DNA from: Sphingomonas suaedae
GTDB taxonomy: Bacteria > Pseudomonadota > Alphaproteobacteria > Sphingomonadales > Sphingomonadaceae
Reading direction: 5' to 3'
NCBI RefSeq assembly: GCF_007833215.1
Contig: NZ_CP042239.1
Span: 2,473,501-2,537,500 of the forward strand
DNA: 64,000 nucleotides
How positions within the stretch are numbered: position 1 is the first letter of the stretch; the number at the start of each line of letters is the position of its first letter. Under the pieces are notes generated by a model. That model searched no databases. It saw only the letters and a program-made list of their open reading frames with translations, and had not been told where the DNA came from. Position numbers and translations under genes: made by a program. Positions 47,139-57,027 of this stretch are shown here, in pieces.

Positions 47139-47227
47139 GAGGGGCGGCCTCCTTCTGTCCTCGACAGAGGCTAGACCGCCCCCAAAGGTTCCTCTAGTGC
47201 AAATCGCTCACCTGCGAAACGTTCGCA

Positions 47228-49285
47228 TCACCGCGCGACGAAGCGCACCGCGGCGCCGCCGCCCGGACCCATCCAGATCGACAATGTGTCGTCGGCCGTC
47301 ACCGCCTTCCTCTCGATCACGATCGCGTGGCGCTTGTCGGTGCGATAGTCCGCCCCCTCGCCATCGCGATAAATTTGCGCCTCATAACGCTTGCCCGGCT
47401 CAAGGAAGTCGAGTTTCACCTGCGTCGTTCGCGCGGTCCCGTCGGTCACCGCGCCAAGGAACCACTCGCCCGTCCCCTTCGCCTTGCGTACCACGGTGAC
47501 ATACTCGCCGACCTCGCCGTTCAGCACGCGCGTGTCGGTCCAGTCGACCGCGACATCCTTGATGAACTGAAAGGCACCGGGATATTTCGCGTAATTTTCG
47601 GGCAGGTCGGCCGCCATCTGGATCGGCGAATAAAGGACGATGTACTGCGCGAGCTGCTTTGCCAGCGTCGACTCGATCGGCTCGCCATTCTTGCCCTCAA
47701 GGCTCAGCACCCCCGGCGTGAAGTCGAACGGCCCGGCCAGCATCCGGGTGAAGAACAGGTTGGCCTCATGGTCCGGGCCGTTCTTCGGAACGCCCCAAGC
47801 GTTATACTCCTGGCCGCGCGCGCCCTCGCGGCTGACCCAGTTGGGATAGGTGCGGCGCAGCCCCGTATCCTTGATCGGTTCGTGCGGATTGACTGCGATC
47901 CTGTACTTCGCTGCGGTCTCTACGACCTTGAGATGATGGCGCGCCATGAACTGGCCGTCGTGCCATTCCTGGGTGCGCTTGCCGTCCGGCCAGTCGCGGT
48001 CGACCTGTCCGGCATCGGTGACATAGCCGGTCTTTACCACCTCGATCCCGTTCGCCGCGGCAAAGCGATAGGCATCGTCGAGCTGCGCCTCATACTGACT
48101 CGCGCCGCCGGCGGTCTCGTGATGGCCGATGAGGTGAACGCCCTTTTTCTTTGCATAGGCGGACAGCGCCGCCATATCGAACTGGGCGACCGGCTTGTCG
48201 AAATCAAAGGCGTCGCCATTGTCGAACCAGCCACCGTCCCAGCCGACATTCCAACCCTCGACCAGCACACCCCGGAAGCCGTTCTTCGCCGCGAAATCGA
48301 TATAGCGCTTCACATTCGCGGTCTTGGCACCGAGCTTGTCGCCGCTCGCCCAGGTCGCCTTGTCGAGATGCATCTCCCACCACACGCCGACATATTTGCT
48401 TGGCGTGAACCAGCTGACATCGCCCAGTCTGTTGGGTTCGTTGAGGTTCAGCTCAAGCTGCGACATGTAGAGCTGCGGCGCCGTGTCGGCGACGCGGACA
48501 GTGCGCCAAGGCGTGGTAAAGGGTGCGTCGCGGGTGACCCGGGCCGACCCCGATGCGGGCGAGAGTGTTGCACGGAACCGTGTCCCCTCGACCCGGCGCA
48601 GCCACATGCCGGCGAAATCGACCAGAGCCGCTTCGTGGAACGCCAGATGGGTGCCATCGGCCAGCTTCATCGTCACCGGCGTATGCGCCTGAGTCACCGC
48701 ACTCACCGGCGTCTTGTTGTAGAGATATTCGTAGCGGTTCCATTCGCCCGCCGGGGTCCACCAGGCTGTGCCGTCGCTCGCCAGCGCGAACTCGGTCAGT
48801 TCGTCCGCGATGTTGAGCGTCTTGAGATTGTCCTGTCCCGGAAATTCATAGCGGAAGCCGAACCCGTCATCGAAGACGCGGAAGACGACGTCCATCACCC
48901 GCGCCAGCGCGGTAGTCTCCTTGAGCCGCACGCGCAGTTCGGTGTGCCGGTCGCGCACGCTCTGCCACTCGCCCCAGGGCTGTTCCCATGTCGTGTCGGC
49001 GCTCGAAACCGTGTGACTGTCGATCGCGAAATTGCGTTCCAGCTTCGGCGCGTCGGTCAGCAGGAAGCCGAGCCGCGAAGGCTGCACCAGCGGCTGGCCC
49101 TTTCGCGTCACCGCATAATGCGGCCGCCCGTCGCCATCCACCGTCACGGTGACCCGTAACGCCCCGTCGGGCGAGACGGCGGAGATGCCGCCGTCGCGCT
49201 GTGCCGTTCCCTGCGCCACGTCCTGCGCGAATGCCGGGGCCGCGCCTGCGAGCGTCAACGCTGTCAGAGCCAATAATCCACGCAT
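47228..49285 (-). CDS. GH97 glycoside hydrolase (alpha-glucosidase, SusB-like)
   Basis: The 685-residue exo-enzyme belongs to GH97. It has a signal peptide (RGLLALTALTLAGAAPAFA), an N-terminal beta-sandwich (about 35-270), a TIM barrel (about 280-580) and a C-terminal beta domain. VEGWNVGWDGGW and NPHEPIKDTGLRRTYPN with a following REG-x4-EY block match the glutamate-based inverting group typified by Bacteroides SusB. It hydrolyses alpha-glucosidic bonds of maltodextrins in the periplasm. AGGAGAG before the ATG at 49285 supports the start. It is the last gene of the alpha-glucan run, 32 bp after the alpha-glucosidase. Confidence 0.9.
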   Translation of the reverse strand: MRGLLALTALTLAGAAPAFAQDVAQGTAQRDGGISAVSPDGALRVTVTVDGDGRPHYAVTRKGQPLVQPSRLGFLLTDAPKLERNFAIDSHTVSSADTTWEQPWGEWQSVRDRHTELRVRLKETTALARVMDVVFRVFDDGFGFRYEFPGQDNLKTLNIADELTEFALASDGTAWWTPAGEWNRYEYLYNKTPVSAVTQAHTPVTMKLADGTHLAFHEAALVDFAGMWLRRVEGTRFRATLSPASGSARVTRDAPFTTPWRTVRVADTAPQLYMSQLELNLNEPNRLGDVSWFTPSKYVGVWWEMHLDKATWASGDKLGAKTANVKRYIDFAAKNGFRGVLVEGWNVGWDGGWFDNGDAFDFDKPVAQFDMAALSAYAKKKGVHLIGHHETAGGASQYEAQLDDAYRFAAANGIEVVKTGYVTDAGQVDRDWPDGKRTQEWHDGQFMARHHLKVVETAAKYRIAVNPHEPIKDTGLRRTYPNWVSREGARGQEYNAWGVPKNGPDHEANLFFTRMLAGPFDFTPGVLSLEGKNGEPIESTLAKQLAQYIVLYSPIQMAADLPENYAKYPGAFQFIKDVAVDWTDTRVLNGEVGEYVTVVRKAKGTGEWFLGAVTDGTARTTQVKLDFLEPGKRYEAQIYRDGEGADYRTDKRHAIVIERKAVTADDTLSIWMGPGGGAAVRFVAR

Positions 49286-49317
49286 CTTACTCTCCTGTCG
49301 TTGGCGCCTCATGCGCG

Positions 49318-50925
49318 TCATCCAATCGTTTCGAGGACCATCCCCGAATAGGGGGGCAGGGTGCCCGGCTGCGCACCGTTGACGGCCGCCAGCACCCGGA
49401 TGCGATCCGGACCCGCTGGATGCCATGCCAGCGTCTCCTTGCCCAGATTGAACGCGCACATCAGCCGCTGGCCGCGATGGCTGCGGGTGAAGACCAGCAA
49501 CGCGTCGCCCGCCTCGATCACCTGCATCGCGCCCTGCCGCAAGGCGGGACTTGCCGCGCGCATCGCGATCAGCCCGCGCGTCAGGTTGAGCAGCGAGCCA
49601 TTGTCGCGCGTCTGGCGATCCACCGCCATCGCCTCATGGTCCGCGCCGACCGGGAGCCACGGCTTCCCCTCGCCGAATCCCAGATTGGGCGCATCCGCCT
49701 GCCACGGCATCGGCGTGCGCACGCCGTCGCGGCTCAGCGTCAGCGGCCAGTTGGCGATCGCCTCGGGGTCCTGCAATTGGTCGAACGGGATATCGACCTG
49801 AGTCAGCCCCAGTTCCTCGCCCTGAAACAGGATCGCATTGCCGCGCAGGCACAGCAGCAGCAGCATCTTCATCGCCGCAAAGGCGTCGCGATGGTCAGGA
49901 TCCACCCAACGCGACACCGCCCGCGGCGCGTCGTGATTCTCGAATGCCCAGCTTGGCCAGCCCGTGCCCGGCGCGTCTGGCCAGGTCTCGACCGCCTGTT
50001 TGACCAGCGCCGGGGTCAGCGCGGGGGCGTAGAGGAAGTCGAAGCCATAGGCGCTGTTGAGCCGCGTACTCCCTGCGGTGAAGGCGTGCATCTCAGCCTG
50101 AGGGGTCGGGCCGCCCACCTCGGCGACGGTGAACGCGCCGCCATGCGCGTCGGTCAGCGCGCGGTGGCGTTCCAGGAAGCGGACGATATCGGGATGGCTC
50201 TGATTGTAGAGATGCTGCTGGAAATCGAACGGCCGGGTCCGGGGGCGACCGTCATCGGGCGCAGGCGGATTGTCGCGCAATTGCGGATCATGCATCGCGA
50301 AGTTGATCGCATCGACGCGAAAGCCATCGACGCCGCGCTCCAGCCAAAATTGCGCCGCTGCCAGCGCCGCGTCCTGTACCGCACGGTTGTGCAGATTGAG
50401 GTCCGGCTGCGCGCTCAGGAAATTGTGCATATAATATTGGCCGCGCCGCGCGTCCCAGGTCCAGGCCGGCCCGCCGAACACCGATTGCCAGTTATTGGGC
50501 GGCGTTCCGTCTGCCCTGGCATCGGCCCAGACATACCAGTCGGCCCTGGCATTGTCGCGGCTGGAACGGCTTTCCTGGAACCAGACATGCTGGTCGGAGG
50601 TATGCGAATAGACCTGGTCGATAATGACCTTAAGTCCCAGCGCATGGGCGCGGGCGATCAGCGCGTCGAAATCGGCCAGTGTGCCGAAGATCGGATCGAC
50701 TCCGCAATAGTCGGCAATGTCATAGCCAAAGTCGCGCATCGGCGAGGTGAAGAAGGGCGACAGCCAGATCGCATCGGCGCCAAGCGCCGCGACATGATCG
50801 AGATGCGCGGTCACGCCGGGAAGGTCGCCGATCCCGTCGCCATTCGAATCGGCGAAGCTGCGCGGATAGATCTGGTAGATCACCGCGCCGCGCCACCAGT
50901 CATTGTCGGCATCGGTCACTGTCAT
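49318..50925 (-). CDS. GH13 alpha-glucosidase
   Basis: This 535-residue GH13 enzyme has conserved regions GDLPGVTAHLDHVAALGADAIW-type start, GFRVDAINF (nucleophile Asp), FTVAEVGG (acid/base Glu) and FENHDAPR (transition-state Asp). It hydrolyses maltose and maltodextrins; the oligo-1,6- or alpha-1,4-specificity is not clear. No signal peptide is seen, so it may act in the cytoplasm on imported sugar, unlike the amylase and the GH97 enzyme. The start at 50925 is the first methionine with a sensible N-terminus; it lies 14 bp after the alpha-amylase stop. Confidence 0.92.
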   Translation of the reverse strand: MTVTDADNDWWRGAVIYQIYPRSFADSNGDGIGDLPGVTAHLDHVAALGADAIWLSPFFTSPMRDFGYDIADYCGVDPIFGTLADFDALIARAHALGLKVIIDQVYSHTSDQHVWFQESRSSRDNARADWYVWADARADGTPPNNWQSVFGGPAWTWDARRGQYYMHNFLSAQPDLNLHNRAVQDAALAAAQFWLERGVDGFRVDAINFAMHDPQLRDNPPAPDDGRPRTRPFDFQQHLYNQSHPDIVRFLERHRALTDAHGGAFTVAEVGGPTPQAEMHAFTAGSTRLNSAYGFDFLYAPALTPALVKQAVETWPDAPGTGWPSWAFENHDAPRAVSRWVDPDHRDAFAAMKMLLLLCLRGNAILFQGEELGLTQVDIPFDQLQDPEAIANWPLTLSRDGVRTPMPWQADAPNLGFGEGKPWLPVGADHEAMAVDRQTRDNGSLLNLTRGLIAMRAASPALRQGAMQVIEAGDALLVFTRSHRGQRLMCAFNLGKETLAWHPAGPDRIRVLAAVNGAQPGTLPPYSGMVLETIG

Positions 50926-50939
50926 CGCGGCAAGCTGAC

Positions 50940-52748
50940 TCAATTGCCTTCTCCCGACGCGGCGCAGGCGATATAGCCAAAGGCGGGCAAGGTCACGGTC
51001 AGGCTTCCGGGCGCGGCGGGGGTGGCGGCGCAACTGCCGATGATGGATGTGAAGCGGGTCGATCCGACGCCAACCTCGACCTGCCGGGTGATCGGCTTGG
51101 CACTGGTGTTGAACGCGACCACGACTTCCGCCCCGGTCTGCGGATCGAAGCGCGACACCGCGAATAGCCCCGGGACCTCGTCATAATTGCGCGTCAGTTG
51201 TCGCCCGTGGCTCAGCGCAGGACTCGCACGGCGCGCCGCCGACAGCTTCGCGATCTCGGCATAAAGCGGGTGATCGCGGTCGAAATTGGCCTCGGCGGTC
51301 GTCTTCGCCGTGCCGATCAGCCTGTTGTCGTTATACACTGCGACCTTGCTCGCGAACATGTCCTCGCGCGCGTCCTGGTCGTTGCCGTCGCCGATGAACC
51401 CCTGTTCGTCACCCGAATAGACGGTCGGCACGCCGCGCAGCAGCATCAGCATCGCATGACCGAGCTTCACACGCGCCAGCAGCTCGGCATCGTCCGCATC
51501 GGGAAACGCCTTGCGCACATCGGTCGAGAAGCGACCATGATCGTGGTTGGAGATGAAGGTCGGCAGCTTGAGCGCGGTCGCTGCCCCGCCCTCGTACAGC
51601 GCATCGCGATCAAACAGCGCCGCAAGCGTGTCGGTGCCCTTGGTTCCAGCAACCGTCGCCTGCACCGCAGCGCGGAAGCCGAAATCGAGCACGCTGGGCA
51701 ACTGGTGGACGCGGGTGTGCAGCGCGAGGTCGCCTGCATCGCCCTCATTCGCGACCTCGCCGAAGATATGGAAGTTCGGGATACCCTTCGCCGCGGCGCG
51801 CTCCTGCATCGCCTTGGCGAACACCTGCCAGAATTCGGGGTTCACATGCCGTGCGGTATCGATGCGGAACCCGTCGATGCCGAACTGGTCGATCCAGCCG
51901 CCGTAGATATCGATGAATCCCTGAACCACGCGCGGATTCTCGGTCATCAGATCGTCGAGTCCGACGAAATCGCCCATCGTCGAGCTTTCGTTGCGGAAGG
52001 TCGTGTTGCCGCGATTATGGTAGAAGATCGGATCGTTGAGCCAGGCGGGCACCTTCACCGCTTTTTCCGCCTCGGGGACGAACGGGGTGTAAGCGTAATC
52101 GGGGTCGGTCAGTTTCGCGAAATTCTCCGCCGTCTGGACAGAATCGCCCATAAAGCCGGGATTGATCGCCGCGCCCTTGACCCCGCCGCGACGCTGATAC
52201 GGATAATCGGCGCGGCTGCGGTATTCGCAGGCGCTCTTTGGGCATTCGCGATACTGGATCACATCGGCGGTGTGGTTGGTGATGATGTCGAGATAGACCT
52301 TGATCCCGCGCGCGTGCGCCGCGTCGACGAACGCCTTCATCTCGGCATTGGTGCCGAAATGCGGATCCACCCGGGTGAAGTCGGTGATCCAATAGCCGTG
52401 ATAGCCCGCGCTCTCCTGCCCCGGACCGCCCTGCACCGGCTTGTTCTTGTAGATCGGCCCCAGCCAGATCGCGGTCGCGCCCAGCCCCTGGATATAGTCG
52501 AGCCGCGCGATCAGCCCCTTCAGGTCGCCGCCATGGAAGAATCCCTTGTGCGTCGGGTCGAATCCGTGAGTCAGCCGGTCGCCCGCGATCCCGCCACGAT
52601 CGTTCGTCGGATCGCCATTTTCGAACCGGTCGGGGAGCATGAAATAGAGTATTTCCTGCTCGGCCGTCCGTTCGCGCAGCGCGGGCGCGGTCTGGGACAG
52701 CGCGGGGCTGGCGATCGCGATGGCGAGGATCAGCGGGAGCAGCTTCAT
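50940..52748 (-). CDS. Exported GH13 alpha-amylase
   Basis: This 602-residue alpha-amylase-type enzyme has a signal peptide (KLLPLILAIAIASPALS), the GH13 (beta/alpha)8 barrel with ITNHTADVIQ, GFRIDTARHVNPEFW (nucleophile Asp), HIFGEVAN (acid/base Glu), FISNHDHGRF (transition-state Asp), and a C-terminal beta domain. It cleaves starch or maltodextrin in the periplasm or outside. The ATG overlaps the halogenase stop codon (ATGA), so they are translationally coupled. It is longer than minimal amylases, with an insert after the second barrel strand. Confidence 0.92.
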   Translation of the reverse strand: MKLLPLILAIAIASPALSQTAPALRERTAEQEILYFMLPDRFENGDPTNDRGGIAGDRLTHGFDPTHKGFFHGGDLKGLIARLDYIQGLGATAIWLGPIYKNKPVQGGPGQESAGYHGYWITDFTRVDPHFGTNAEMKAFVDAAHARGIKVYLDIITNHTADVIQYRECPKSACEYRSRADYPYQRRGGVKGAAINPGFMGDSVQTAENFAKLTDPDYAYTPFVPEAEKAVKVPAWLNDPIFYHNRGNTTFRNESSTMGDFVGLDDLMTENPRVVQGFIDIYGGWIDQFGIDGFRIDTARHVNPEFWQVFAKAMQERAAAKGIPNFHIFGEVANEGDAGDLALHTRVHQLPSVLDFGFRAAVQATVAGTKGTDTLAALFDRDALYEGGAATALKLPTFISNHDHGRFSTDVRKAFPDADDAELLARVKLGHAMLMLLRGVPTVYSGDEQGFIGDGNDQDAREDMFASKVAVYNDNRLIGTAKTTAEANFDRDHPLYAEIAKLSAARRASPALSHGRQLTRNYDEVPGLFAVSRFDPQTGAEVVVAFNTSAKPITRQVEVGVGSTRFTSIIGSCAATPAAPGSLTVTLPAFGYIACAASGEGN

Positions 52749-54268
52749 ACGCGGGTCACTTCCTGGGGTTGAGGGGTCGCGGCAAAGCGCGCGAGATAGG
52801 ATTGATGGTCGGGCATCCGCTCCGCATCGCGGGAAAAGGCGGTGGCCACGGTGGTGAGAAACTGGTCGAGCTGCGCGTCGTCGAGCTGATCGGCGAGCGG
52901 GTGCCAGCGTTGCGGCAGGATATTCTGACCCACCATCACCTGTACCCAACCCGCAACATCGAACAGCTCGTCATGCTCGCGCACGATCCGGCCATTGGCG
53001 CGGAACATCGCGATGCGGTTTGCCAGCAGCTCGGGCAGCGGCATGTTGCGCAGCATATCCCAGAAGGGCTCTCCGCTGCGCCCGTTCGCGGCATAGTGAA
53101 GAATCACGAAGTCGCGAATGCGATCGATCTCGAAATCCGCCATCCGGTTGAACGCGTCGCGATCGGCATCCGCCACCGGTCCGTTGGGGAGGAAATCGAG
53201 CAGCCGGTTGATGCCGGTCTGGATGAGGTGAATGCTGGTCGACTCCAGCGGTTCGATGAACCCGGCCGACAGGCCGATCGCGACGACATTACGGTTCCAA
53301 ACCCGCTTCCGCTTGCCTGTGGTGAAGCGCAGCATCCGCGGTTCGGCAAGCGCCGCGCCATCGAGATTGGCGAGCAGGGTCGCGGTCGCCTCATCCTCGC
53401 TGATATGCGCGGAGGAAAAGACATGGCCGTTACCGGTGCGGTGCTGGAGCGGAATGCGCCATTGCCATCCGGTCTTGAGCGCGGTGGCGCGGGTGTAGGG
53501 CGTCCAGGGACTGGTCCCGGCACAGGGCACCGCGACCGCCCGGTCGCACGGCAGCCAGTGGCTCCAGTCCTCGTACCCCGTCGCCAGCGCGCCCTCGATC
53601 AGCAGCCCGCGAAAGCCCGAGCAATCGACGAACAGATCGCCCGCGATCCGCTCGCCCCCCGCCAGCGTCAGCGCGGCAACGTCGCCACTCTCGCCATCCC
53701 GCTCGACATCGACGATGCGGCCCTCGACCCGCCCCGCGCCACGCGCCTGCGCATAGCTTCGCAGATAAGCGGCATAGAGGCCCGCATCGAAATGAAAGGC
53801 ATAGGGCATCGGCGGCATCACGCTGTCCGCCGCGCGCTGAACATGCGCGAAGCGGTTGCCATAGGCTGCGACATGGTTGAGCACATACTGCCCAAGCGGC
53901 GCGGCGCGGCCCGCGGCGCGTGCGCGCAACCAATAATGGTGGAACGGCAACAGTCCCAGCCCGCGCCCGACCAGTCCGAAGGCGTGCATATAGCAATCGT
54001 CGAAACCGCCCCATCCGGCGAATTCGATGCCAAGCTTGTAGGTCCCCTGCGTCGCGCGCAGGAACTCGGCCTCGTCGATGCCGAGCGCCTGGTTGAAATT
54101 GCGGATCATCGGGATGGTGGCTTCGCCCACCCCGACGGTCCCGATCTCCTCGGATTCGACCAAGGTGATCCGCCAACCTTTTCCACAGAAGCGCGCCAGC
54201 GCCGCTGCGGTCATCCAGCCGGCGGTCCCGCCGCCCGCGACGACGATGCTGCGCAATCGTTCAGACAT
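52745..54268 (-). CDS. Flavin-dependent tryptophan halogenase family protein (alpha-glucan locus)
   Basis: This 507-residue paralogue of the protein at 5153 has the FAD motif GGGTAGWM (12-19), a lysine K78 in TQGTYKLG matching the catalytic lysine, and GWQWRIPLQHRTGNG. It should be a functional flavin-dependent halogenase if FADH2 is supplied; no reductase gene is in the window. Unlike the xylan-locus copy, it is in the same operon direction as the TBDR, 47 bp after its stop, and overlaps the amylase start. A GC hairpin (54282-54306) lies in that gap. Substrate unknown. The link to sugar uptake is inferred from position in two separate loci. Confidence 0.88.
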   Translation of the reverse strand: MSERLRSIVVAGGGTAGWMTAAALARFCGKGWRITLVESEEIGTVGVGEATIPMIRNFNQALGIDEAEFLRATQGTYKLGIEFAGWGGFDDCYMHAFGLVGRGLGLLPFHHYWLRARAAGRAAPLGQYVLNHVAAYGNRFAHVQRAADSVMPPMPYAFHFDAGLYAAYLRSYAQARGAGRVEGRIVDVERDGESGDVAALTLAGGERIAGDLFVDCSGFRGLLIEGALATGYEDWSHWLPCDRAVAVPCAGTSPWTPYTRATALKTGWQWRIPLQHRTGNGHVFSSAHISEDEATATLLANLDGAALAEPRMLRFTTGKRKRVWNRNVVAIGLSAGFIEPLESTSIHLIQTGINRLLDFLPNGPVADADRDAFNRMADFEIDRIRDFVILHYAANGRSGEPFWDMLRNMPLPELLANRIAMFRANGRIVREHDELFDVAGWVQVMVGQNILPQRWHPLADQLDDAQLDQFLTTVATAFSRDAERMPDHQSYLARFAATPQPQEVTRV

Positions 54269-54281
54269 CGGTTCGCCTTTC

Positions 54282-54306
54282 CCCCCGGCGGCTGCACCGC
54301 CGGGGG
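54282..54306. other. Intercistronic hairpin between TBDR and halogenase
   Basis: A perfect 10-bp GC stem (CCCCCGGCGG with CCGCCGGGGG, loop of five) lies between the TBDR stop and the halogenase start. There is no T-run after it on the coding strand, so it is more likely a 3'-end stabiliser or partial barrier that lets the receptor be made in excess over the downstream enzymes. Confidence 0.6.
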
Positions 54307-54315
54307 ATACACGGA

Positions 54316-57027
54316 TCAGAATTTGAAGGTGAAGCCCGCCTGGAACCGGCGACCGAAGCGCTGATGGTTCATCACCTCAAGCGGACGACCCGGATTGATC
54401 GCGACGAACGGCTCGTCGGTCAGGTTCGAGCCCTGGAGGAACAGCGACAGGCCCTCGAGCGCGCTGCCCGGCTGGAAGTCATAGCCGATCTGCGCGTCGA
54501 TGATCGTCTCGTCCAGCGCACGGCGGCGCTGACGCACCGCGCCGAGGCCAGAGAATTCACCCAGGAAGGTCGAGCGATACCGCACACTGCCGCGAACGTT
54601 GAAGCCCCATTTCTCGAAATAGGCGGTGCCGTTGGCGACCCAGTCCGAATAGCCCGGGATGTTCTCCGGCGGCTGGCCCGGCTCGGGGCTGATCTCGGAC
54701 TTGGTGTACGAAACGCCGCCGGTGACGCCGAAGCCGGACAGTGCCGAGGTGAAGGTCTCGAACGGCACGGTCCCGGCGAATTCCGCACCGTAGATCTTGC
54801 CGCCCTCGCCGTTGAACGGCTGCGAGATGCGCCCCATCGTATCGACCGGCGGGGTCGGCTGGATGACCGGATAGCTCGAATAGTCGAACGGCCGTTCGGC
54901 GGTGTAAATGTAGTTGTCGAGCGTCTTGTGGAACAGCTGCAGCGCGACATAGCCGCTGCGTCCGAAATATTTCTCGAACGTCAGGTCGAACGCGGTCGCC
55001 CGATAGGGGCGCAACGACGGGTTGCCGCCGCTGCCGGTCACGATCCCCTCGGCCAGGTTCGGACCATAGGAGATGTTGACGCGCATGTCGTCGAGCCGGG
55101 GCCGCTGGATCTCGCGCGCCGCACCGAAGCGGATCACGAAATCGCTGTCGAAGCGCAGCGACAGGCTGAGGCTGGGAAGCACGTCCCAATAATCGTCGCC
55201 CAGCGTGCGCAGCTGCGGTCCCGTCGGGGTCATGATATAGCCGGTCGAATTCTGGTTGGTGCTCTGCGCCAGCACGCCGAAATTGCCGGTCAGCCGCGCC
55301 CCGCCGAACTCGGCGGAGATGTTGGCCATGGCGTAGGCGCTCAGTACCTCTTCCTCGACGCTGAAGCTCTTGAACAGCACGTCCTGGCCCGTGTTGGCCA
55401 CGCGGGTGTAAACGCCGCCATTGAGCAGATCGAGCGGGTTGTAGCTCAGCATCGGGCCGAGGCCGAGATAGTCGAGATTGGTCGGCTCAAGCCGATATTC
55501 GGCGGGGACCTGCGCCTGAAGCGCGCCGCCCGCGAGCTGGAGATAATATTCGTCGGGAACCAGCGACTTCTCGCGATCCACATAGTTGGCGCCCAGCTTC
55601 ACGCTCTTGATGAAGCCGCCGTCGAACTCCTTCTCGATCTCCGCGAGGTAGCTGAACAGCTCATCGTCGACGATGCGGTCGTTATAATAGCCATGCTGGC
55701 GTCCGCCCGGCGCACCGCCGCCCCAGCCGAGCGGATCGGTCAGCACGATCAGGTTCGGGTCGCTGTAATCGAGCACGTGCGAGGTGAAATAGGTGCCCTG
55801 CGGCGTGGTACGGAAGCTCAGCGTATCGGTCGCGCCGACGCCGCCGCCGGGGCCGGTGCCCGCGTTCGATTCGAGGATCAGTTCGCGCCGGTCGGTGCGC
55901 GACCAGCCAAAGTCGAAATTGACGTTCCAGCCGTCATCGCCCTTGTGGTTGAGGTTGATACCACCCGAATAGAGATCGGCCTGGCGCAGGTAGTTGTGGT
56001 TGTTCACGACGCCTTCGACGTTCGAGAAGGTGCCGGCGGTGATCACCCCGTCCTGCACTTCCCGGCCGGTCGGCGACAGCACCGCGCCGCTCCAAGCCAG
56101 CGGCAGTTCGATGCCCCGCTTGATCTGGGTATCGTCGAAATTCGAGTAGAAACCGTCGAGCGTCAGCATCCAGTTGCTGCCGAAATCGGCCTGGATCGTC
56201 CCCGAAATACCCAGCCGCTTGAGCTGTGAGGTCGTGACGAACGGCTTCACGCCGCCGACGACATTGTCGCCGCTGGGGTCGGTCGCATAGCCCCAGGCCT
56301 CGAACTCCTCGATCTGATAGGGCTCGTCGACATAGGCAGCGGCGAGCGCGACACCCAGCCGGTCGTCCATGAACCGCCCGACATAGGTCGCGTTGAGGCG
56401 ATAGCCCCATTCCTTTGACCCGCTGTTGAGCTTGCCCATATCGGTATAGATGCCGCGCGCGCCGACCGCGAAGACTTCCTTGCCATATTCCAGCGGCCGG
56501 ATCGTGCGGATATCGACCGTGCCGACCAGACCCTGGCTGGTCAGCGAGGCGTTCGGCGTCTTGTAGACGTTGACCGCGCTGACGACTTCGGAAGGATATT
56601 GATCGAACTCGATCCCGCGATTGTCGTTGGTCGAGGTCTGCGGGCGCCCGTTGAGCAGGGTCGACGAGAAATCGGGGCCGAAGCCACGAATCGAGATGAA
56701 CGAGCTGCGGCCCGAAATGCGCTGCGACGTCAGGCCAGGCAGGCGCGCGATCGATTCGGCGATCGATGCGTCGGGCAGCTTGCCGATATCCTCGGCGGAG
56801 ACCGACTCGACGATCTGCTCCGAATCCTTCTTGGTAGAGACCGCGCTTTCGAGCGCCGCGCGGAAACCGGTGACGACGATTTCCTCGCCCGCAGGCTCGG
56901 CCGGTGCCGCATCCTGCGCATAAGCGGGTGCGGAAAGCCCCGCGACGATCAGCGCGGCGGCGATGGCGCCCCCGCTGGTACCGATGGAAAGTCGAGCGGC
57001 CGCGCGGCCGCCAGCTAGCTGACGCAT
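54316..57027 (-). CDS. TonB-dependent receptor (TIGR01782-like), alpha-glucan locus
   Basis: This 903-residue outer-membrane receptor has a signal peptide (about 1-37), TonB-box-like EIVVTGFRAALE (49-60), a plug domain (LPDASIAESIARLPGLTSQ) and a beta-barrel ending FQAGFTFKF. Caulobacter MalA, a TBDR for maltodextrins, is a close functional precedent: it is also encoded with alpha-glucan enzymes and an MFS carrier. GGAGG just before the ATG at 57027 supports the start. It leads a five-gene run (TBDR, halogenase, amylase, glucosidase, GH97), and is divergent from the LacI regulator. Confidence 0.92.
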   Translation of the reverse strand: MRQLAGGRAAARLSIGTSGGAIAAALIVAGLSAPAYAQDAAPAEPAGEEIVVTGFRAALESAVSTKKDSEQIVESVSAEDIGKLPDASIAESIARLPGLTSQRISGRSSFISIRGFGPDFSSTLLNGRPQTSTNDNRGIEFDQYPSEVVSAVNVYKTPNASLTSQGLVGTVDIRTIRPLEYGKEVFAVGARGIYTDMGKLNSGSKEWGYRLNATYVGRFMDDRLGVALAAAYVDEPYQIEEFEAWGYATDPSGDNVVGGVKPFVTTSQLKRLGISGTIQADFGSNWMLTLDGFYSNFDDTQIKRGIELPLAWSGAVLSPTGREVQDGVITAGTFSNVEGVVNNHNYLRQADLYSGGINLNHKGDDGWNVNFDFGWSRTDRRELILESNAGTGPGGGVGATDTLSFRTTPQGTYFTSHVLDYSDPNLIVLTDPLGWGGGAPGGRQHGYYNDRIVDDELFSYLAEIEKEFDGGFIKSVKLGANYVDREKSLVPDEYYLQLAGGALQAQVPAEYRLEPTNLDYLGLGPMLSYNPLDLLNGGVYTRVANTGQDVLFKSFSVEEEVLSAYAMANISAEFGGARLTGNFGVLAQSTNQNSTGYIMTPTGPQLRTLGDDYWDVLPSLSLSLRFDSDFVIRFGAAREIQRPRLDDMRVNISYGPNLAEGIVTGSGGNPSLRPYRATAFDLTFEKYFGRSGYVALQLFHKTLDNYIYTAERPFDYSSYPVIQPTPPVDTMGRISQPFNGEGGKIYGAEFAGTVPFETFTSALSGFGVTGGVSYTKSEISPEPGQPPENIPGYSDWVANGTAYFEKWGFNVRGSVRYRSTFLGEFSGLGAVRQRRRALDETIIDAQIGYDFQPGSALEGLSLFLQGSNLTDEPFVAINPGRPLEVMNHQRFGRRFQAGFTFKF

